A stretch of DNA of 64,000 nt from Acholoe squamosa (Eukaryota > Annelida > Polychaeta > Phyllodocida > Polynoidae): positions 30,328,733 through 30,392,732 of the forward strand of contig OX439044.1 in NCBI GenBank assembly GCA_949317995.1, given 5' to 3'. Made by a program: the position numbers and the translations under genes. Within the stretch, counting starts at the first letter, position 1. Each line of letters begins with the position of its first letter. The notes under the pieces were generated by a model. That model worked only from the letters and a program-made list of their open reading frames with translations. It did not search any database and was not told the DNA's origin. Of this stretch, positions 56,459 through 64,000 are shown in pieces.

Positions 56459-57487
56459 CTAGTCTTTTTTGTTCTTTTGGCATTTTTCCTTGCCATGGTT
56501 TGACATGCTACAAATCTCACAAATATGACGATACCTGCACGGGTCTTCCCTGCAACCCTCAGCCCTGTTGAAAGCATAACAGGTTCGGTTGGATTGTTTT
56601 GATTTGAACGACTTAGGTTTAGACCCACCCGCCTTCTGCGCTTGCACCGTTCCGTCATAAGAAAGGTGCCTCAGAATATCCTCACTCTTAACATCGCCAA
56701 ACGATCCCACACCCTCAAAATTAGCCCTATTCTTGACTGCTGAGTCGTATGCTACGAGAGCCTTCAACATGTATATTTTGGTAGAGGATTTTTCCACCAG
56801 AACTTCAATATGCTTAACCACATCGAACACATCTTCACCCTCCTCCAACAATTGCTTCACCATTCTGACGTTAACGATCAATAGTTTCTCGATACTGTCC
56901 ATTTTTTCACCTTTTTTCAAGAAATTTTTCTGGTCAAACGTACCTCTAGACTTTGTAGCATGTCGGCGGTTACTCCTTGAAGTATTAGACCCAATAGAGA
57001 CCGATGAATCCGTCGAAACACTACGGTACGAAGACGATCTACTCGAAGATCCAAGATGGCGACGACCTGCCCTGTCGCCGTGGAGACCCCGGTAGTCAGG
57101 TGAGCGCTGTCGGCCACGCCCCCGTTGCTTGGTTACCATGTTGACTGTGGAATGTTTATCAACACCACCACGTGTACGACCCGTCTCAGCCTTGCATGCC
57201 GCCGCTGAAGTACATGCTCGTTTAACTGCCTGGTTCTCCAATAAGGACCGGATGTCTTCAAGCTGCTGCTCCATACGAGTAGTACGTTCCTCCAGCTCCC
57301 CGATATACGTCTGGTCAACAGGCAAATCCAATGAACCCCCAGTAGCAGTTGGGGAAGATGATCCCTGACCACCCCCATTGGAATCTACACTGCTCGAAAT
57401 CCTAGAGTTGGCAATCTTCCTTGGTTTTTTAGGCGACTTCTTGGTCTTAGACCTTTGTGTGCCGCTAGTTGTTCCTTTCCTACCCAT
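56459..57487 (-). CDS. Gag-like protein of the Ngaro-like element
   Basis: 342 residues from ATG 57487 (CATTATGGGTAGG). The N-terminal half is rich in Ser, Arg and Lys with a short predicted coiled coil (GELEERTTRMEQQLEDIRSL). The C-terminus has a CCCH finger (C-x8-C-x4-C-x3-H, starting CYAFNRAEGC) and then a zinc knuckle CEICSMSNHGKEKC (C-x2-C-x4-H-x4-C), both RNA-binding types. It would package element RNA. It ends in TAG, followed in frame by GAA ATC TCA. The promoter is presumably in A1, 46 nt upstream of the ATG. Confidence 0.9.
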   Translation of the reverse strand: MGRKGTTSGTQRSKTKKSPKKPRKIANSRISSSVDSNGGGQGSSSPTATGGSLDLPVDQTYIGELEERTTRMEQQLEDIRSLLENQAVKRACTSAAACKAETGRTRGGVDKHSTVNMVTKQRGRGRQRSPDYRGLHGDRAGRRHLGSSSRSSSYRSVSTDSSVSIGSNTSRSNRRHATKSRGTFDQKNFLKKGEKMDSIEKLLIVNVRMVKQLLEEGEDVFDVVKHIEVLVEKSSTKIYMLKALVAYDSAVKNRANFEGVGSFGDVKSEDILRHLSYDGTVQAQKAGGSKPKSFKSKQSNRTCYAFNRAEGCREDPCRYRHICEICSMSNHGKEKCQKNKKD

Positions 57488-57533
57488 AATGATAGGTTAA
57501 ACACCGTATTACTTGGAAAAACTGAAAAAAACC

Positions 57534-57735
57534 GTTAAAATTTTCGGCACCACCCAGCGTGGTGTGCGCCGCTCTGAGGAAACACGCCAACTGACGGTTA
57601 ATTTGGATCCCGCAGCTTTTATAGGCGCTAGCTATTTACCATGACGTCATACATACCAATGCGCGAACCTGGAGGAAGTAGATCCAACCACTGCACATAT
57701 TAATTATATATATATACACGGGTGTATATAGTCCC
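57534..57735. repeat. Ngaro repeat A1 (5' end of the element)
   Basis: 202 bp matching A2. It holds the presumed start of transcription on the minus strand, with CACACCACGCTGGGTGGTG as a small palindrome near the gag side. It ends at GTCCC before AATTATCATAAGG of the flank. Confidence 0.95.
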
Positions 57736-59874
57736 ATAATTATCATAAGGATGACATTACCTTGTTATATTGACGACCTTCACAGTGAAATGATGAGGGG
57801 GAATTGCTCATGCGGCTTCAACTCGGTACAGAATAGAGCTAAATTGTAGTTAATAGCTACCACATAATTGATATTGTCTACCTATTACATCGATGTTAAT
57901 CAAGGCTGTTACAGAGCTAATTTATAAACTAGAACTTGATAAGTATTGTAGTTGGATCTCAAGAATATTGACAAATACATGAATAGGCCTTGTTTAGAGG
58001 ATAATACATTGTAGACACCTTATTTTTGATCCTGATATTGACTTAGAATTGTCAATAAATTGTCCTGCATGGTGTAATCTTAGGCCAACCAAACCAGTCA
58101 GGTGTCTGAGTTTGCTTCCGATGACGACTTTGTGTTCTAGATTTCTGCATCGTAGATTCAATGACCTTATGTCGTCATTAGTATACGTGTTTCTGGAACC
58201 CGTACTGAGAGCTAAAACATTCTAGTGTCTTGTTAGTGTAAGTGAGTACGCCCTCTCGACATTCATTGTTTGAAACAATTCTTATGGGAAAAACCCCAGT
58301 ATATGAAAAACAAATATAATATCGTTCAGTCCGGAATGTAAAAGCAAAAGTCATGTGGTATAGTTGACATTTGATGATGTATATATACATGGGCAGTTGC
58401 TTTGGCTACTGCTTGGATAAACTCTGTTTTAACCCTATCAAGTTAAGAAATAGTCACTACCACAATTACAATTTAAAAACCGTTTGGCCCTTCCATATAG
58501 CCCTTATTGATAGCTCTATTGTAAAAGTCAATATTTCAGGAGGTTTTGACTGGTTACCAACTACAAATTGCTCTTTGATCTGTCACTATAAATGGCCCTT
58601 CTGAAAAAAAAAGAAAAAAACCTAGGATATCAAACTTAGATTGTCAGACAATTTCTAATACTATGTCCTCATTTTTTAGGTACCTCTTGGGGGTATGAGG
58701 CAGGGGAAAAATCTTTGAGCTAGCTTTAATATCCTTGGCACCAGAATCAGTCTGTACCGGGCGGTATAACATTTGTATACTATTCATGTCAGAAGGATAT
58801 TATTTTATCTTCATCTCATAATTATCTGCATTCATCCTTTATGTTCTAAATCAGATATAGCCATCACTTGAACTATGCTAAATCGAGTAAATACCACTAT
58901 TCTTCCCAAAACTTGCATTGCACACAGAGAAAGTAGCAAAATAAAAACGTCAATCCATCATCTAAGGTCCTTTTTGATTTTAGGCCAGTTATATCCCAAG
59001 TTGGTGGTACATTGGATTAAGATGATCCTTTTTATTTTATTAAAGTATATATGCTGTAGTTAATTGTTTTGATGAGTAGATGAGCATTATAAATTTTGAC
59101 CATATCGGGTGCATGTATTCAGACTGGGCTTCATAGTAGCCATTTTAAACTCAGCTTAGATTTTCAATTACCAACGGCCCTGCAGATTTCCTTCCCTGGG
59201 CTGAAAACTAGAAGAAAAGCTCGTAAAAATAGTTTACCCGACCCCTTCATCATAAAACCACCACCAACATGTGTACAGGCACATAATGACCAGCTTGGCT
59301 GACAACTGCCATGCTGAACATTCAAAACCCCATCCCACTTCCATGTTGTGCCATGCTCCCCCTAACCCCTCAGTAAACCCTCCTACACGTGCCCACAAAA
59401 CATCCTTGTGTTCCTACATAAGGAGAAGGGCCATTTTCGATGAGCAACCGCCCAATTTACTATCTGACACCACTGACACCTTCGCCTGACGTGGGGGAGT
59501 TTTCTATTGGAGGCTCCTCTGCAGGAACCAAAGATAAAGGGAGTGTCATCAGAGTCTTTCTGTTCACTTTGGAGGTGTGTGCACAATGACTATAGCTACA
59601 GCGGCAACATCATGTCTTACCTGACCCCAAGGTCATCCTCAGAGACCTCAAGGTCACCGGCAGGGGGCGACACCATGTTGTAACGAGCATCTCCCAGCAT
59701 GCACGGGGTATGTTGTCTCATGAGACATGCGAGAGAGCACGAGAACAGCATGGCTGAGAGCAGTCTAATTGTTCACCTCTCACCCTGTGTGGTTCATCAT
59801 AGGCATGCTTCAGTACCCCCTCCTGCATCCTACGCCAGGTACACACTATAGGTTTGATATCCTAGCACTGATCC
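57736..59874. other. no gene seen
   Basis: Short frames on both strands without domains. Nothing recognised between the retrotransposon and the MITE at 59875. Confidence 0.45.
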
Positions 59875-60123
59875 TTTAAGGGCATGGTGATTTATATTAG
59901 AATACCATGCACATACGTTGCTATGATGCATCCATGCATGGATGCAGCTCTATCTATTCGCCATGGCAACGGGCATGCCTGTACAATATGGGATATACTC
60001 CTATACGAAGTCTTGTCGATCATGATGCCCCAATGCAGTACTGGTGTGTATAGACTCACCACTACTGCATTTGGGCCTCATGACTACAAAGGAATATAAA
60101 GGTGGAAGCATTTAAAGGGTTAA
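59875..60123. mobile_element. TTAACCCTTT-family MITE, decayed left end
   Basis: Left CTTTAAGGGCATGG, right GCATTTAAAGGGTTAAGG. The interior has GATGCATCCATGCATGGATGCAG, GATCATGATGCCCCAATGCAG and TAGACTCACCACTACTGCAT, matching the layout of the 44.0 and 22.1 kb copies. Confidence 0.5.
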
Positions 60124-60945
60124 GGGGCTGGAGAGGCTCCCCAACGACTTGTGGTAAGCCATCATCTGACGCCAAATCCCTCCTATGTTGCACTTCGTGA
60201 GGTGTAAACCTAAATACCACCTGGACACACGAACCTATATTGACTCATAGCCAAAACAAATTAAAAAAAAACATTGATAAAGGAACCAGGAATACTTGTG
60301 GAGGTGATACATTCTCCAAGGCCACGACATGAATCAGGGGTACTTATACCGCAGTGTTTGGCTGGGATTTATCAACGCATGTAGCTTTGTGAATTCAAAA
60401 CCACAGCCATAGCCTCAACTGATAAGTAATGATATGATGTGCAACATCAGAAGGACAGGAGAATATGTATAAGAAACTTGTCATGGTCATTAAGGTGTGA
60501 AGCAGATTCTCACTTTTGCTACAAGGTTAATCAAAAAGATTAACCTTTTCCCTGTATCTTTAGCCTTTTAGCATACATATACCTTTGGACAGGAAACTAT
60601 GTGTAGATAAGAAAGATCGAGTCACTACTAGTATATGCCCTCCTAGTCCAGCTTAATGCACAAACTCTGCTCACCATACTTCTGCCATTTCACAAAAATT
60701 GAATCAGAAATTTCACTGCACCTATACACATTGATTAATAATTGCACTTTTGAACAACACTGATAGGATATACATTTTAGCTTAACCACACACACAGTAC
60801 ATGATACATTAACCATGTGTATTTGATCAGAGGAGCTCTAAAAGGAAACACAGCAATGTGTGTTAAAAGTCGCATATAGGGCTCTAGAGGTGTGGGTGTC
60901 GTGCTTGGCTGATTACAGGAGTCACTTATCTCCTTAAGTTGGCGG
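60124..60945. other. no gene seen
   Basis: No supportable exon or repeat. Confidence 0.45.
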
Positions 60946-61209
60946 CAGGTGTGCACAGGTGACTCTGGGAGTTGTCTGATTGTACACACATGTGGTCTGA
61001 GGGGGTAGGAGGGAGGAAACAGGGGTTGGGGGATCCTACAAGCCGATCTTCACCTGTCAGGTGCCTGAGTAGTCCTGCCTCTATGATTTACCACACCACT
61101 GGGCCATTGTCAAGGTGATCCACCTGCCTCACCTGGCCCTGTGCCTTTGATGTATGCCGCCCTGTAGATAGCTGCATAGACAGGGCCTGGAGGAGGCCTG
61201 TCTCACCTG
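60946..61209. promoter_or_regulatory. cluster of seven CAGGTG/CACCTG E-boxes
   Basis: Sites at 60946, 60956, 61051, 61058, 61121, 61130 and 61204 within 264 bp, where chance predicts about 0.1 to 0.3. Three pairs are spaced 7-10 bp. A CAGCTG E-box follows at 61210. The sites are on both strands and not in a tandem unit, so this is the best candidate enhancer in the window. The target gene is unknown and its role is inference. Confidence 0.4.
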
Positions 61210-63413
61210 CAGCTGGATCACAGGAGAAGTGCCATGATTTGTTCATCCACTTAAGGCTAGGTGTGTTGGACATTTTATCACCGGATGCATGTTGAGGGTA
61301 GGGGTTCTCAGAGAATCAATGGATGTCGGGGGGGGGGTAGGAATTGTCATGTGTTTGATATGGCTAAAGTAAAAAGACTTGAGGACTTTTCTCAAGGGAT
61401 TTCTCTAGTGTATATTTGGTGTATAAAGAGGAAATACCTGTATGCCACATGGTATATGATATATCTTCGTCCAGCCACATTCTGAATAAAGAAAACCCCA
61501 CCTTAGTTAATACTAGTAATAGATAACGATATGTTAGAACATACCCCACCCCTAAATGGGATATTCTATAGGGTTGATTCAGGCAAAGTGGGACACTTAA
61601 GCCCCAGCCAGACTTTTAGTACCATATCCAAGAGGTTGAGCATGTTTTAGGATGTACATCTTCAAAATAAAGCCTCCAAATTTTATTGTGTGTTTGTAAA
61701 GTGGGACACTTGCTACAAGTATTAAAAACCTATCTATTGATCCCTATTAGACAATCTATCATGAGGAATAAGCCATCCTCATATTATATGTATAGATCAG
61801 AACTAAAGTGGTCAAAATTTAGCGCATGTGTCTGGCATTAACGCAGGGTGCATCTTATATGCCAGGTACAACTACTTATATGTTTTTGTGGCATACTGGT
61901 GTTATAAGCAACGATAATCATCAAGGACAAAGAATCGCAAAAATGATATATGGGACCACAACAGCGCCCATGGGGACTCTGCGTGGTAATATTCCATGAT
62001 CCTTTTTTAGCATGAACCAAAATATATACACATCAGGAAAACATGTTGGGGCATGATGTGACATGTCTGGCGTTGTTGAATGAGGTGGGGTGTATCCAGG
62101 CATGCTCTGTCTCCTCCAGCCCATCACTCCACCTGCACCTGTCAAATGCCTTTAGAAAACTTACCGCACATAATCACCCGACCCATCTAGAACTCATTCC
62201 GCCTGTCACTCCGCTCTCTCATTCAAAGCCAGCCATGTTTAAAGCATAGGTAATTTACGACACTGATCAATCTAACTTCCACAAGAAAAACGGTAATGCT
62301 GGAGTAATGTTATTTGATTTTGGATCATTAGTACTCGGTGCGTACTCAAAGAAGCGTCAGGGCGCTGCATGTGTTCAGTCATACGGATCAAAAGCGAAAC
62401 ATACTATTGAAAATACCATCACTTAAAGTTTTGATTTATCTCTGGAAGCTATCCAGAACAGGTTCTTATCCTATACAAGTCGTTATCTTTAATTGAGGCA
62501 AAAGGGGGCCAGAGAGGTATTTCTTTAGATGTATACAAACCATCTTATGCTTCCTGGTACTTGATACCAATATTGGGATTTTGTTGGACCGACAATGAGC
62601 AGGTGTTTGAAGATCAACACAATCAACCCAGCGGTGATGTCGTCACCCCCTCCTTGATGATATCTATCAACACAAATATTTCCCGTGATTTCAAATCTAG
62701 TTTCACATAGTTACAACTACTTTCTTAAGAGAGCCTTTGATATCAGAGACATTATGATGTGCATTTGATATGCAGAAACATATATTAAACAGCGATTAGC
62801 AGGTGCCACCACTTCTTAACTATGTATTCTGGGTGTATGTGTGTAAGGAAAAGGGGTGACGTTGGCCACATGACCACAGTCATTCAAGGCCATGAATGGG
62901 TCCAGATCACCCATGCAAACACCATTGTGAGACCCTGTGGGAAGAGCAAACACAACTGCCCCCTAGTGGTCAGTAAAGGTGCTTCGAGAGCCTCCTCATG
63001 TCACCTTCTGTTTAACAATCCCAGACCCCTACAACACCTACCCTATAGATATGGAGGCTGTACGACTCACATCACCCACCCCATTCTATAGTACATTTTC
63101 CCACTGTCCCACCTTGCACACCTGCATATACATATGAGGGTAGCTTCACCTGAGCAGCATATGGAGGCCCCTCACCTCTTTCACTTGTAAATATTGGTTC
63201 ACAGAGTCCACAGATCGTGGGTGTACTTGTAAGGGTGTTTTTCCAGGTGAATAGGCTTTTAATGTGACAAAGTAACCCCTCATGTCCCCACCCCATCCCA
63301 CTCATACTTTACCCCGGGTACTATAGCGTCTTAGAGGACAGGAGGCCATTTTACAAGGCCAGGGACATCAAATGCAATAATACAACATAGTAGGGCCCCC
63401 GAGGGGCAAACAG
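61210..63413. other. no gene seen
   Basis: AAGTGGGACACTT occurs at 61587 and again as AAGTGGGACACTTG at 61698, a minor repeat. Frames here lack domains. Confidence 0.4.
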
Positions 63414-63529
63414 GTTGTCTCTGCAATGATGACCTAAGTTGTCCAAGTGATGACCTAGGGTCGTTATTTCCCAAAGACTACCTAAGGTAGTATGCAAAGA
63501 ATACTTGCTCGTGCACCTGGTTTTCAGTG
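63414..63529. mobile_element. palindromic CACTGAAAAC MITE, partial copy 4
   Basis: Right end ACCTGGTTTTCAGTG is preserved. The interior has TGATGACCTAAGTTGTCCAA and GATGACCTAGGGTCGTTA words like the other copies, but the left terminus is lost or diverged. Confidence 0.6.
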
Positions 63530-64000
63530 TAACTATGGCTTACCCTCTATACATAATAGTAATGTCCACTTCCCTAACAGCTCTTATCCGCTTGGGAAAA
63601 ATATCAATTGACACCTTATCTTGATTGTCTTTACAAAAATAAATCATCAACATACAGTTAAGCATGCATCAGAGACACCAAGTGACAAAGGTATAGAAAT
63701 AAATTACTACCCATTCAATCACCAGAAGGGCCTTAATAAGAAGGCCCTTAGAGGAGCCATCTGGTCATTAAAACGCTTAGAAACCGACAATTAACCACGG
63801 ACGCTGCCACACTTTACAACAAACAGCACAAGACAAAAAGGCGGGCCCTGCTCTTGAACTACCTGTTTATTATTCTAGGAGGGGCATTAGGGCGGGGCAA
63901 ATGTTAACTTAGTCTTATGTCACACAATGAGAATTACTAGTGCTCATTTGCCACATTTCAAAATGGCAGACGCCGGGTCATCCGACTACGAGGGCTCCCT
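63530..64000. other. no gene seen; window end
   Basis: A short inverted pair AAGGGCCTTAATAAGAAGGCCCTT lies at 63726-63749. The last 60 bp are GC-richer and include CAAAATGGCAGACGCCGGGTC, where an ATG at 63963 opens a frame running out of the window. It could be the start of a gene but is too short to judge. Confidence 0.35.

Larger units (their letters stand above)
53000..57735 (-). mobile_element. Ngaro-like tyrosine-recombinase retrotransposon, near intact
   Basis: Read on the minus strand the order is A1 (57735-57534), gag, RT/RNase H, tyrosine recombinase, B1 (53612-53470), A2 (53470-53269), an AT-rich spacer, B2 (53142-53000). Split direct repeats of the A1-ORFs-B1A2B2 type define Ngaro within the DIRS order, which integrates with a tyrosine recombinase instead of an integrase. 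A1 and A2 differ at one of 202 positions seen, and B1 and B2 look identical over 143 bp, so the copy is young. All three frames are open. The 126-bp spacer between A2 and B2, made of TACAATATA words and containing AATAAA in sense orientation, is unusual. Confidence 0.93.

Overview
This window looks like intergenic and intronic DNA from an invertebrate animal genome, most likely a marine one. The reasons are split genes with GT-AG introns, long gene-poor stretches, tRNA-derived repeats, many short inverted-repeat transposons and an intact Ngaro-type tyrosine-recombinase retrotransposon. The species cannot be fixed from sequence alone. One 200-base run of N (1150-1349) is an assembly gap.

The only convincing host gene is a three-exon basic helix-loop-helix (bHLH) protein on the + strand (7924-8094, 8412-8487, 20567-20733). 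The splice phases agree, the product is 137 residues, and a poly(A) signal lies at 20985. Its second intron (12 kb) is packed with repeats. An SGNH-hydrolase-like reading frame (minus strand, 2989-3955) is broken by a 235-bp element with perfect 20-bp terminal inverted repeats, and removing exactly that element rejoins the frame. A LINE reverse transcriptase remnant lies at 1475-1987.

The region from 53000 to 57735 is a near-pristine Ngaro-like retrotransposon on the minus strand. It has gag (CCCH finger plus zinc knuckle), reverse transcriptase/RNase H and a tyrosine recombinase, flanked by split direct repeats in the order A1-ORFs-B1-A2-B2. Gag and pol lie in the same frame and are separated by one UAG codon, which suggests stop-codon readthrough.

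The rest is mostly a mosaic of repeats. There are several MITE and foldback families with two or more copies inside the window, including a nested TTAA-flanked insertion whose empty site is preserved in a paralogous copy. There are TIR elements carrying 69-bp or 33-bp internal tandem units, composite foldback elements carrying tRNA-like segments, and divergent tRNA-like pairs. Minisatellites have periods of 82, 82 and 83 bp, and one is built of about 35-bp subunits. Dense CAGGTG E-box clusters at 19.2, 42.5 and 61 kb are the best regulatory candidates. Most other stretches show no supportable gene.
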